From CAYFFV01 sp964342695 (GTDB taxonomy: Bacteria; Acidobacteriota; Vicinamibacteria; Vicinamibacterales; UBA8438): 64,000 bases of DNA. A program made the translations under genes and the position numbers. The notes under the pieces are model-generated. The model saw only the letters and a list, made by a program, of their open reading frames with translations, made no database searches and was not told where the DNA came from. Location: contig CAYFFV010000007.1 of the NCBI GenBank assembly GCA_964342695.1, positions 1 to 64,000 of the forward strand, written 5' to 3'. Below, piece after piece: positions 36,132 through 44,588 of the stretch. Numbering within the stretch: position 1 is the stretch's first letter; each line of letters starts with the position of its first letter.

Positions 36132-38303
36132 CTATCGGCCAATCCGCTTTGCCTTGGCTTCACGACGGCGGGCATGAAGAATTGGTTCCGTATAACCATT
36201 TGGTTGTTCGCAGCCTTTAAATACCAAATCGGTGGCGGCCATAAAAGCCACACTTTCGTCAAAGTTCGGTGCCATCGCCGTATAGTTTGGGTCATCTTGA
36301 TTCTGTTTATCAACTACGGTGGCCATTCTTTTCATTGTTTCAACTACCTGGGCTTCCGTGCACACACCGTGGCGAAGCCAATTCGCAATATGTTGACTCG
36401 AAATACGTAGGGTCGCACGGTCTTCCATGAGGCCTACATTATTTATATCCGGAACTTTTGAACAGCCTATACCTTGATCGATCCATCGGACCACATATCC
36501 CAAGATACCTTGGGCGTTGTTGTCAAGTTCTTCTTGAACCTCTTGTTCTGACCAGTCGTTTTGCTCAGACACTGGAATTGTTAGAATTTTGTCGAGGTCA
36601 GCAATCGGACGTGATTTTAATTCAAATTGTCTGGATGATACGTTAATTTGATGATAGTGCAGTGCGTGAAGGGTTGCAGCCGTTGGCGACGGAACCCACG
36701 CTGTATTGGCCCCGGAATCTGGATGGGCAATCTTTACGCTTAACATGTCAGCCATTAAATCAGGCATTGCCCACATACCTTTGCCGATTTGCGCATGTCC
36801 AGGTAGACCACATGAAAGTCCTACATCGACATTCCAGTCTTCGTAGGTGGTCATCCATGCTGCCGTTTTCATATCTTTTTTTCGAATCATTGCTCCTGCT
36901 TCCATTGCCGTGTGCATTTCGTCTCCGGTGCGATCGAGAAAACCGGTGTTGATGAAAAATACTCGCTTCTTAGCAACTCTGATGCATTCTTTTAGATTCA
37001 CTGTTGTACGACGTTCCTCATCCATGATTCCGATTTTTAGTGTGTATTGCTTGAGTCCAAGAATTTTTTCTACACGACTTAAAGTTTCATCCGTAAACTT
37101 AACTTCTTCTGGCCCATGCATTTTTGGTTTTACGATGTACACAGATCCAGAACGACTGTTTTTTGGTTTTTGAAGATCGTGCATTGCGATCATGGACGAA
37201 ACCATGGCATCGAGTAATCCCTCGGGTGTTTCGTTTCCTTCTTTATCTAGAATTGCTGGGTTAGTCATTAGATGTCCCACATTCCGAATCAGCATTAGGC
37301 TAATACCAGGAACCTTATATTCCGAGCCATCAGGACTTTTGTAGAGACGAGGAGAATTCATGATCCTGGTGACTGGTGTCCCATTCTTTTCAAAAGATTC
37401 ACTGAGGTCCCCTTTGATTAGTCCTAGCCAATTTCGGTAAGCAACGACTTTATCGGTCGCATCTACGGTAGCAACGGAATCTTCTAAATCCATAATTGTT
37501 GTGAGAGCCGCTTCCAACACTATATCTTTCACACCAGCTTTATCATTTTTTCCAATTGGACTGTTATGGTCGATATCTATTTCTATGTGTAGGCCATTGT
37601 GTTTTAGCAAAATAGCCGAAGGAGTTTTGTCGGAGCCGTTGTATCCTACCAATGTTGAAGGTGTATGAAGCTCGGTATTTGTGCCGTCGCTAAGAGTTGC
37701 GGCGAGCGAACCATTTTCAATGAAATACGAAGTTACGTTTTTGTGGCTGCCCTTGGAGAGTGGAACTGCTTTGTCAAGAAATTCTCGGGCAAAGGCAATA
37801 ACTTTTGTTCCGCGGATTGGGTTGTATTTTTTAGAGCGATTTGCTCCGTCGCTTTCTGGAATTACGTCTGTACCATATAGTGCGTCGTAGAGACTTCCCC
37901 ACCTGGCGTTGGCGGCGTTGAGTGCATACCTGGCATTGGTGACTGGGACAACGAGTTGTGGACCTGCGACACTTGATATTTCAGGATCGACGTTGTCCGT
38001 TTCAACCGTAAAGATGTCTCCTTCAGGAACGAGGTATCCGATTTCGTGAAGCATCGTTTTATATTCCGCCAGGGTAAATGTCCCATCTCGTTTTTTCAAA
38101 TACCAAGTATTGATTTCGTGCTGTAGATGGTCTCGTCTATTAAGTAAATCTTTGTTTAGTGGTGATAGATCCTTGATTAATAATCCAAAGCCCGACCAGA
38201 ACTCTTCTTGCGACACACCGGTTTCAGGTAATGCTTCAGTGTTAATGAAGTCGTATAGAATTTTGTCGACTTGAAGGCCATTAACTTCGATCCGGCTACT
38301 CAT
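36132..38303 (-). CDS. glcB: Malate synthase G
   Basis: Condenses glyoxylate and acetyl-CoA to malate. The start is moved to ATG 38303, which has AAGGTGG 5 nt upstream and gives the family N terminus; the frame continues 14 codons further up. The 723 residues match malate synthase G. Motifs: ALTTIMDLEDSVATVDA (catalytic and Mg sites), RIMNSPRLY, IVKPKMHGPEEVKF, TLKIGIMDEERRTTVNLKEC, FINTGFLDRTGDEMHT and ISSQHIANWLRHG near the end. No isocitrate lyase gene is in the window, so glyoxylate may come from glycolate or another gene elsewhere. Confidence 0.97.
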   Translation of the reverse strand: MSSRIEVNGLQVDKILYDFINTEALPETGVSQEEFWSGFGLLIKDLSPLNKDLLNRRDHLQHEINTWYLKKRDGTFTLAEYKTMLHEIGYLVPEGDIFTVETDNVDPEISSVAGPQLVVPVTNARYALNAANARWGSLYDALYGTDVIPESDGANRSKKYNPIRGTKVIAFAREFLDKAVPLSKGSHKNVTSYFIENGSLAATLSDGTNTELHTPSTLVGYNGSDKTPSAILLKHNGLHIEIDIDHNSPIGKNDKAGVKDIVLEAALTTIMDLEDSVATVDATDKVVAYRNWLGLIKGDLSESFEKNGTPVTRIMNSPRLYKSPDGSEYKVPGISLMLIRNVGHLMTNPAILDKEGNETPEGLLDAMVSSMIAMHDLQKPKNSRSGSVYIVKPKMHGPEEVKFTDETLSRVEKILGLKQYTLKIGIMDEERRTTVNLKECIRVAKKRVFFINTGFLDRTGDEMHTAMEAGAMIRKKDMKTAAWMTTYEDWNVDVGLSCGLPGHAQIGKGMWAMPDLMADMLSVKIAHPDSGANTAWVPSPTAATLHALHYHQINVSSRQFELKSRPIADLDKILTIPVSEQNDWSEQEVQEELDNNAQGILGYVVRWIDQGIGCSKVPDINNVGLMEDRATLRISSQHIANWLRHGVCTEAQVVETMKRMATVVDKQNQDDPNYTAMAPNFDESVAFMAATDLVFKGCEQPNGYTEPILHARRREAKAKRIGR

Positions 38304-38502
38304 TAGTCCACCTTGCTTTCTTTTCACAGGGAATACTTCAGTCAAGAATCATTAGCAGTATTGTTTTTAAGACTCTATATTAATTGACCATTGCTAAACT
38401 CTTGTATCAAATTATTTCGCGACCAGTGTTGCGTTGGATTGTGTGGATTGATTTTAAAATATTACAAGTACAGTTTAATTTAATACGAATAGAACGTAGG
38501 AA

Positions 38503-39300
38503 ATGAATCTCATTAGGGATGCGGATAGCCTGATGTTAAGACAATGTGTGGATTTAAACTGTGATATTGCTGACTCGGCCGAGAGTCTTTCTTTGGAGAA
38601 TGAAGCAGCAATTATGAATTTTGTTACGTCTGTGAATATTCCTTGTGGTTTTCATGCTCTAGATCCGGTAACCATTCGGAGAGTTGTGCAACTCGCGTTA
38701 GAGTCCGGGGTGTCCATTGGAGCTCACCCAGGATTTTTTGATCCGGCGGATTCTGGTCGTAGAGAGATGACTATGTCTTTGTCGGATGTTGAAGATATTG
38801 TGTTGTATCAGATAAGCGCACTTGATGGAATAGTAAGGGCTGAAGGTGGGACTTTGTGTCACGTCAAGCCACACGGGGCGCTCTATAACACTGCTGCGGT
38901 TAATCAAGATCTTGCTTATGCTGTTGCAGGAGCTGTTGGGCTGCTGGATTCCAATCTCGTGCTCATCGGTTTATCTGGGTCTTATCTGCTTGAGGCTGGT
39001 CAAAAAAAAGGTTTAAAGGTGGCGTCGGAAGTGTTTGGTGATAGAGCATATGAGCCTACGGGTGTGTTACGTTCGCGGCAATTTTCTGATTCTTTAATTC
39101 AAGAATCGAGCTTGGTGGTTAGACGAGTTATTCAAATGGTGCGTGACGGGGTGGTTCATTCGGTAACAGGGCAAGCGATAGACGTAACAGCGGATACGGT
39201 CTGTGTTCATGGAGACACTCCAGGCGCTCAAGCTCTTCTCCGCGATTTACGGATGGCTCTCCACGCCGATGGCATAGAGTTGGCGCCTCTTAAATCATGA
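38503..39300 (+). CDS. pxpA: 5-oxoprolinase subunit A (LamB/YcsF family)
   Basis: ATP-dependent 5-oxoprolinase component that, with PxpB and PxpC, opens 5-oxoproline to glutamate. VDLNCDIADS, SVNIPCGFHALDPVTI, VSIGAHPGFFDP, HVKPHGALYN, and VCVHGDTPGAQALL show the LamB/YcsF barrel with its metal and acid residues. The ATG at 38503 has a close GTAGGA, but ATG 38533 (MLRQCVDLNCD) begins nearer the family N terminus, so the start is uncertain. The partner subunits are not encoded next to it. Confidence 0.9.
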   Translation: MNLIRDADSLMLRQCVDLNCDIADSAESLSLENEAAIMNFVTSVNIPCGFHALDPVTIRRVVQLALESGVSIGAHPGFFDPADSGRREMTMSLSDVEDIVLYQISALDGIVRAEGGTLCHVKPHGALYNTAAVNQDLAYAVAGAVGLLDSNLVLIGLSGSYLLEAGQKKGLKVASEVFGDRAYEPTGVLRSRQFSDSLIQESSLVVRRVIQMVRDGVVHSVTGQAIDVTADTVCVHGDTPGAQALLRDLRMALHADGIELAPLKS

Positions 39301-39307
39301 AGATATG

Positions 39308-39760
39308 TCAATGAATTGTGTAAGGTTCGCTTAAGGTAAATGTTGCAATTTGCACATCGAAACGTTTACCAGAGGAATTCACCATTTGATAACTACCCTC
39401 CATCGTCCCGAACGGTGTTGAAAGAGGGCAACTTGACGTGTACTCAAAAGTTTCACCAGGAGCGAGGGTTGGTTGTTGGCCTATTACACCCAAACCTTTT
39501 ACTTCTTCGGTATTGCTGTCTGCATCTTTAATGATCCAGTGGCGACTAATCAGTTGTACAGGTTCGGTGCCCTCATTCGAAATCTCGATTGTATAGAGGA
39601 AAAACCATACATTATTAAATGGTTCAGATCTGTCTGGAGAGTACCGAGATGTGACATGTACGCGCACACCATCATTTGTAGATTCTGAGGTGTGCACGCC
39701 GGGTTGATGGTGTTTAGTCACATTGGGATAATACGATGGTCCAATGATTTCTATCAACAC
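39308..39760 (-). CDS. apaG: ApaG domain protein
   Basis: The C-terminal 125 residues match ApaG: RYSPDRSEPFNNVWFFLYTI, EPVQLISRHWIIKDAD, GVIGQQPTLAPGETFEYTS and TPFGTMEGSYQM. ApaG is a small beta-sandwich protein linked in E. coli to Co2+/Mg2+ phenotypes; its molecular role is not settled. The frame starts at GTG 39760 and overlaps the divergent aat ATG; a later GTG among the first 25 codons would match the family length and avoid the overlap. The gene converges on pxpA. Confidence 0.88.
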   Translation of the reverse strand: MLIEIIGPSYYPNVTKHHQPGVHTSESTNDGVRVHVTSRYSPDRSEPFNNVWFFLYTIEISNEGTEPVQLISRHWIIKDADSNTEEVKGLGVIGQQPTLAPGETFEYTSSCPLSTPFGTMEGSYQMVNSSGKRFDVQIATFTLSEPYTIH

Positions 39761-40334
39761 TCTTTTAGAGGGCTACCGAAAAGGAGTCTTTCCCATGTCA
39801 GTGGATGGCTTGATTAATTGGTACAGCCCAGAGCATCGTGGAATCATTCCGCTTGAAGATTTTCATGTCCCAAAACGCTTGAGTCGCCTGTTACGACAAA
39901 GAAAATTCCGTGCCACAATCAACCAAGATTTTATTGGTGTGATATCTGCTTGTGCTTCTCGAAAAAATGATTCAGGTAACTGGATTGACGAAAATTTGAT
40001 TACAAGTTATTTGGCATTACATTCAGTTGGACATGCGCATTCAATCGAAGTGTGGAGTGCGGACCAGTTAGTGGGTGGACTTTATGGTGTCAGTCTTAAG
40101 GGTGCTTTTTTTGGGGAATCAATGTTTCATTTAACGTCCAATGCTTCAAAAATAGCACTTGTTGTTCTTATAGAACGGTTAAAAGAAAGAGGTTATCGTT
40201 TATTGGACGTTCAGTGGTTGACGCCGCATCTTGCTGGTTTTGGAGGAGTCGAGATTGAAAGGAACGATTATCTCAATCAATTAGATAATGCTATGAGATT
40301 TGAATGCCATTTTGATAAAACCAATATCAGTTAA
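39744..40334 (+). CDS. aat: Leucyl/phenylalanyl-tRNA-protein transferase
   Basis: Adds Leu or Phe to N-terminal Arg/Lys of proteins, the entry to the bacterial N-end rule. 196 residues with the family motifs GYRKGVFPM, WYSPEHRGIIPLEDFHV, GVISACASRKNDSGNWID, HSIEVWSADQLVGGLYGVSL, and LLDVQWLTPHLAGFG near the C terminus. The ATG at 39744 overlaps the open frame of apaG on the other strand. The stop overlaps the end of the following minus-strand peptidase gene by 8 bp. Confidence 0.93.
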   Translation: MISINTLLEGYRKGVFPMSVDGLINWYSPEHRGIIPLEDFHVPKRLSRLLRQRKFRATINQDFIGVISACASRKNDSGNWIDENLITSYLALHSVGHAHSIEVWSADQLVGGLYGVSLKGAFFGESMFHLTSNASKIALVVLIERLKERGYRLLDVQWLTPHLAGFGGVEIERNDYLNQLDNAMRFECHFDKTNIS

Positions 40335-41952
40335 AGTTTGGCGGGGTATTTGAGTCAGCCAATTTCCAACTGGTTCTATAGACAAGTCTTACGATCCGAG
40401 CCATTTTATTATAGTTAAGTTTCTCAGCCGTATCTCTCTCGGTGTGATAGTCAGGATGTAGCCCGGTATGGACGAACAATGAAGGGATTTTGTGATAAAG
40501 AAATGGCCATTGGTCACTCCGACGTACAAGGTTTGATCTGTTGTTGTCGTAAAGAAACTTTAAATCTAGATCGATTCCAGTGTTAGCGGTTTCTAGTGAT
40601 TCCCGCAGGTCTTGGCTATAGCTGTGGCCGATCACATTAACAGTATTTTCATTTGATTGGGCTGTTTGTGGTGAAAGGCCAGTGAATCTGTAACCACCGC
40701 CAGTTGGGATTTCTTCATTTCTTCCGATCATGTCCATGTTGATGACGGCCGTTGTGTTTGCTAATGGAATCAAAGGTTCAACAGTGTAAGCCCAGGAACC
40801 AAGAAGTCCTTGCTCTTCTGCATTCCAAGCTGCGAGCAATATTGAACGACGCGGACGACGCCCATTCTTGCGGGCAAGTGAGTAAGCTTCAGCTATTTCG
40901 AGAAGTCCTGCGACCCCGGAAGCGTTATCATCGGCGCCATTAAAAATTTGGTTTCCATTAGCACCATCGTGGTCGAAATGAGCACAAATGATCACCGTTT
41001 CATCTTTAAGATTTTCGTCGGTTCCCTCGATGCGACCAATTATATTCTCTACTGTTGTCGTCTCACGTGATACGGATATTTTTAGAGACAAAGAAATATT
41101 TGGTATTGGAATTGTCGTTACGCCACCCTTGGTTTCAGCAAGTGATGCCCATTCTTGCAGTGTACGGTTCGTTTGTTGCGCGAGAAATTCACCTTGGTCT
41201 GACGAGATCCGAATCGCGGGTATTTCGATTTCGTTTACCCAGGAACTCAATTGATACTGGGGTGTTCTTCGTGGGTGTTCTGGCCAGATATAAGGTGTTA
41301 GGCCGGTTAGTGTTCCGCGTGGTGTATGGTTGTGGACATCTTCTATAAATATTATGGCTACTGCGCCTCGTTTTTGAGCTTCTAGTGTCTTTCTACGAGA
41401 TCGACCGTATTCAGATGCAACGACACCGGAAAATTGACTTTGCGGATCAAATTCATTTGGTTCATGTTCAAGGACCACCACGATTCTTCCTGTTACATCC
41501 ACGTCTTCATAGTCGTCATGTTGAAGTTCTACTGCAGAGATGCCAAAACCTAAAAAAATAGGTTCTCCAACAACTGTACCAGTGTCACTAAAAGGTTCAG
41601 GAAAAAAATCATTTGAAAATGTAAGAATCTTGCTGTTGTTGTTGGATTTAACTGCCAATTCATTTTCGCCAAAAAGCTTGACTGTCGTCACGTTGAATAA
41701 TTGGCGATAACCAGTAGTCGGGCTGGCGGGAGAAATCCCGAAACTTTTGAAGCGCTCTTCAATATATTCAGCCGCAATGGCATTTTCTGGTGAGGAAACG
41801 AGACGTCCCTGCATTTGGTCTGATGCGAGCAAAGAAACTTCTCTATAAAGATCTGAGTTAGTGATCGATGTTTCAAAATCTCTATTTTCTTGGCTTTCGT
41901 AAGACTGAACTACCAAAAGAATAAGTGCGCCAATAAGTAAATGTCGGGGCAT
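40327..41952 (-). CDS. Secreted M28 zinc peptidase with PA domain
   Basis: 541 residues starting with a signal peptide (MPRHLLIGALILLVVQSYES). A PA-like region lies at about residues 130-260. The zinc site is CAHFDHDGANG, FNGADDNASGVAGLL, EEQGLLGSWAY, NMDMIGRN and the last His in HTGLHPDYHTERD. It is an aminopeptidase-type enzyme acting outside the cytoplasm. Compared with the other M28 gene in the window it lacks the PDZ domain and lipobox. It is on the opposite strand to aat and ends just inside it. Confidence 0.9.
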   Translation of the reverse strand: MPRHLLIGALILLVVQSYESQENRDFETSITNSDLYREVSLLASDQMQGRLVSSPENAIAAEYIEERFKSFGISPASPTTGYRQLFNVTTVKLFGENELAVKSNNNSKILTFSNDFFPEPFSDTGTVVGEPIFLGFGISAVELQHDDYEDVDVTGRIVVVLEHEPNEFDPQSQFSGVVASEYGRSRRKTLEAQKRGAVAIIFIEDVHNHTPRGTLTGLTPYIWPEHPRRTPQYQLSSWVNEIEIPAIRISSDQGEFLAQQTNRTLQEWASLAETKGGVTTIPIPNISLSLKISVSRETTTVENIIGRIEGTDENLKDETVIICAHFDHDGANGNQIFNGADDNASGVAGLLEIAEAYSLARKNGRRPRRSILLAAWNAEEQGLLGSWAYTVEPLIPLANTTAVINMDMIGRNEEIPTGGGYRFTGLSPQTAQSNENTVNVIGHSYSQDLRESLETANTGIDLDLKFLYDNNRSNLVRRSDQWPFLYHKIPSLFVHTGLHPDYHTERDTAEKLNYNKMARIVRLVYRTSWKLADSNTPPNFN

Positions 41953-41981
41953 TTGAATTGCCTGCTATTGCTAATTAATTG

Positions 41982-43508
41982 TTACAAAAACAAAGTGGAG
42001 CCAGGCCCCAATGGAATATCAAGTAGCATCCACAAGACTAATAGTACCGACCAAATGACAAGAAAGACAATCGTATACGGCAACATAGTGGCAATAACGG
42101 TGCCAATGCCAGACGTCTTGTCATAGCGTTCAAATGAGGCAACTATAAGTGCAAAATAGGACATCATTGGAGCAATGACATTGGAGGAACTGTCGCCAAT
42201 TCGGTACGCTACTTGCGTTAGTTCGGGAGAGTATCCTAAAAGCATGAACATCGGAACGAACACGGGTGCCATAATTGCCCATTTTGCAGAGGCGCTTCCC
42301 ATGATTAAATTTATAAAAGATGACAAAAGTACAAACCCTGTCATCAAAGGGATTCCCTGAAGACCGGAAGCTTTAAGTGTGTCAGCACCCTTCACTGCAA
42401 AGATTAATCCCAGATTCGACCAATTAAAATAGGCCACAAATTGGGATGCGAAAAATACAAGGACAAGATACGTGCCGAGTGTACTCAGTGTCTTACCCAT
42501 GCCATTCATGACATCAGTATCGTTCTTGAATTTTCCAGAACCTATGCCAAACGCCAGCCCAACAAAGAGACCGCCGAAAAAGATAAATGCGACAATTCCA
42601 GATAATAAAGGAGAGTCGATTAGGCTTCCTGTCTCAGGATTTCTAAGGAATCCATCACTGGGTAAAGTTCCAAATAGAATGATTGCCGAAAAGATTAGGG
42701 AAGTAAGTGCGCTATATCGCAGTCCTAGCCACTCGGCTTCAGAAATCTGTTGTAACGGAGTCGGCTGTTCGTCGCCTCGGTAGTTTCCTAGTTGTGGCAC
42801 CACGATTCGTTCAGTGACCCAGGTTCCAGCGGCAGCAATAAAAAAAGTGGAGACAACCATAAAAAAATAATTTGCAGCTGGATTTACTTGATAAGACGCA
42901 TCAACAATGTGTGCGGCTTCTTGAGTGAGCCCAGCTAGCAAAGGGTCTACCGTTCCTAACAATAGGTTAGCACTGTAGCCGCCAGATACACCGGCAAAGG
43001 CTGCTGCAAGTCCAGCAATTGGGTGCCGTCCTGCCCCAAGAAAGATAATTCCACCGAGGGGAACCAGAAGTACGTATCCAATTTCACTCGCAGTATTCGA
43101 TAAGACACCTGCGAAAACTATTACAAAGGTTAATATGCGAGTTGGTGCGATGAGGACTATGAGGCGCAGTGCTGCAGTTATGAGTCCGCTTGACTCCATG
43201 ACGCCTATGCCAAGCATCGCGACTAAAACAGTTCCAAGTGGGGCAAAATTGGTAAAGTTTCCAACCATTTCTGTTGTTATTCTGTGAAAGCCCGAGACAG
43301 TAAATAAACTTAACGGACGCACAGTTTCTCCGGTTCCCGGATGAACAGCTTCGAGACCAGTCAATGCCGCGATGCCGGAGATGACAACAATGGCTAGGCT
43401 AAGAAGAGCAAAAATTGTTGCGGGGTGAGGGAGCTTGTTTCCAGTGCGTTCCACGCTGGAAAGAAAAGATGATGTCCAATTGCTCAAAAAGTCTAAAGAT
43501 TTTGCCAT
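41982..43508 (-). CDS. AbgT-family transporter
   Basis: Inner-membrane protein of 508 residues and about eleven hydrophobic helices. Hallmarks: VERTGNKLPHPATIFALLS near the N terminus, FAPLGTVLVAMLGIGVMESS, AGVSGGYSANLLLGTVDPLL, and MGSASAKWAIMAPVFVPMFM. Founders carry p-aminobenzoyl-glutamate in E. coli (AbgT) or act as sulfonamide pumps (MtrF type). The substrate here is unknown. It lies just downstream of a divergent DapA-type gene, and 29 nt before the M28 peptidase gene on the same strand, so peptidase and transporter may be one unit. Confidence 0.92.
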   Translation of the reverse strand: MAKSLDFLSNWTSSFLSSVERTGNKLPHPATIFALLSLAIVVISGIAALTGLEAVHPGTGETVRPLSLFTVSGFHRITTEMVGNFTNFAPLGTVLVAMLGIGVMESSGLITAALRLIVLIAPTRILTFVIVFAGVLSNTASEIGYVLLVPLGGIIFLGAGRHPIAGLAAAFAGVSGGYSANLLLGTVDPLLAGLTQEAAHIVDASYQVNPAANYFFMVVSTFFIAAAGTWVTERIVVPQLGNYRGDEQPTPLQQISEAEWLGLRYSALTSLIFSAIILFGTLPSDGFLRNPETGSLIDSPLLSGIVAFIFFGGLFVGLAFGIGSGKFKNDTDVMNGMGKTLSTLGTYLVLVFFASQFVAYFNWSNLGLIFAVKGADTLKASGLQGIPLMTGFVLLSSFINLIMGSASAKWAIMAPVFVPMFMLLGYSPELTQVAYRIGDSSSNVIAPMMSYFALIVASFERYDKTSGIGTVIATMLPYTIVFLVIWSVLLVLWMLLDIPLGPGSTLFL

Positions 43509-43685
43509 CTTGGTGTTGTCCCGGTTTCCCTATTTTAAGTGTAACTGCTCTGACTAATCTTGTAGAAAATTGTTGCTCGAGGTTAATACTTCATTGGTTT
43601 AGTTACCAGGATAGAGAATATTAAAAGAGCTTTGTATTTATGTTGTTAATTGACAACTTCCCAACCAACCGATAGTTTTAAAATT

Positions 43686-44588
43686 ATGGATCTAAAAGGT
43701 GTTATTCCCCCTATCCCCACACCGTTTAGGAATGATGTTATAGATGTGGCAGCCCTTTCATCTAATTGTGAGCGTTGGATGAGTACAGGGTTGAGAGGGC
43801 TCGTCGTTCTGGGTTCTACTGGCGAGGCTCCTTTTCTCGATGACGCAGAGTCTGACCGTGTTATTGAAAATGTACGTGCATGTATTCCAAAAGAGCGCTT
43901 GTTAATTGCAGGTGTTGCAAGAGAGTCAACTATTTCCACGTCTCGAGCGGCAATTCGTGCTGCTCAGCGGGGGGCTGATGCGGTTCTTGTACGAACGCCT
44001 TCATTTTTTAAACAATTTCTCAGTGATAAGGAATTCTTAGAATATTACATGGATGTGGCGGATTCTTCCCCAGTCCCAGTCATTCTATATAACTTCACTG
44101 GACTTACGGGAGTGGCTTTATCTGTTCAAACCGTATCCAAGTTGTCTCTTCACCCAAACATTGTTGGCATCAAAGAATCAAGTTCTGATATTGGTCTAAT
44201 CACATCTTTTATTGACGAGACTTCAGACGATTTTAATGTCCTTGTAGGTTCTGCACCAGCTTTTTATGCGAGCTTGGTTTCAGGAGCTGTAGGGGGTGTT
44301 CTTGCTTTAGCATGTGTAGTACCTGAACTCTGCGTAGAGTTACTAGATCTAGTGAATTCCGAGAGGTTTAGAGAAGCAAGACTTTTACAGACTAAATTGA
44401 CACCGCTCGCTCGCTTGGTCACTAGAGTGCACGGAGTTGCCGGACTCAAGGCGGCTATGACGGTTAGAGGTTACATAGGTGGGGAGCCAAGAGCCCCACT
44501 TTCTGTGATCGGCGAGAAAGCCATGCGAGAGCTAAAGATAACAGTGGAGAGCGTTATGTGTGACAACGACAATCGGACAAAAGTTTGA
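43686..44588 (+). CDS. DapA/NanA-family class I aldolase
   Basis: About 300 residues read from ATG 43686 (MDLKGVIPPIPTPF, the family N terminus); the open frame continues to a TTG 36 nt upstream. The family motifs are LGSTGEAPFLDDAESDRV, VILYNFTG (catalytic Tyr) and GIKESSSDI (Schiff-base Lys). Members make dihydrodipicolinate, or cleave sugar acids or hydroxyglutarate. The YNFTGLTGV version differs slightly from the common DapA YN-x-P, so I do not assign DapA. It is divergent from the AbgT gene and overlaps the M48 protease start by one base. Confidence 0.85.
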   Translation: MDLKGVIPPIPTPFRNDVIDVAALSSNCERWMSTGLRGLVVLGSTGEAPFLDDAESDRVIENVRACIPKERLLIAGVARESTISTSRAAIRAAQRGADAVLVRTPSFFKQFLSDKEFLEYYMDVADSSPVPVILYNFTGLTGVALSVQTVSKLSLHPNIVGIKESSSDIGLITSFIDETSDDFNVLVGSAPAFYASLVSGAVGGVLALACVVPELCVELLDLVNSERFREARLLQTKLTPLARLVTRVHGVAGLKAAMTVRGYIGGEPRAPLSVIGEKAMRELKITVESVMCDNDNRTKV

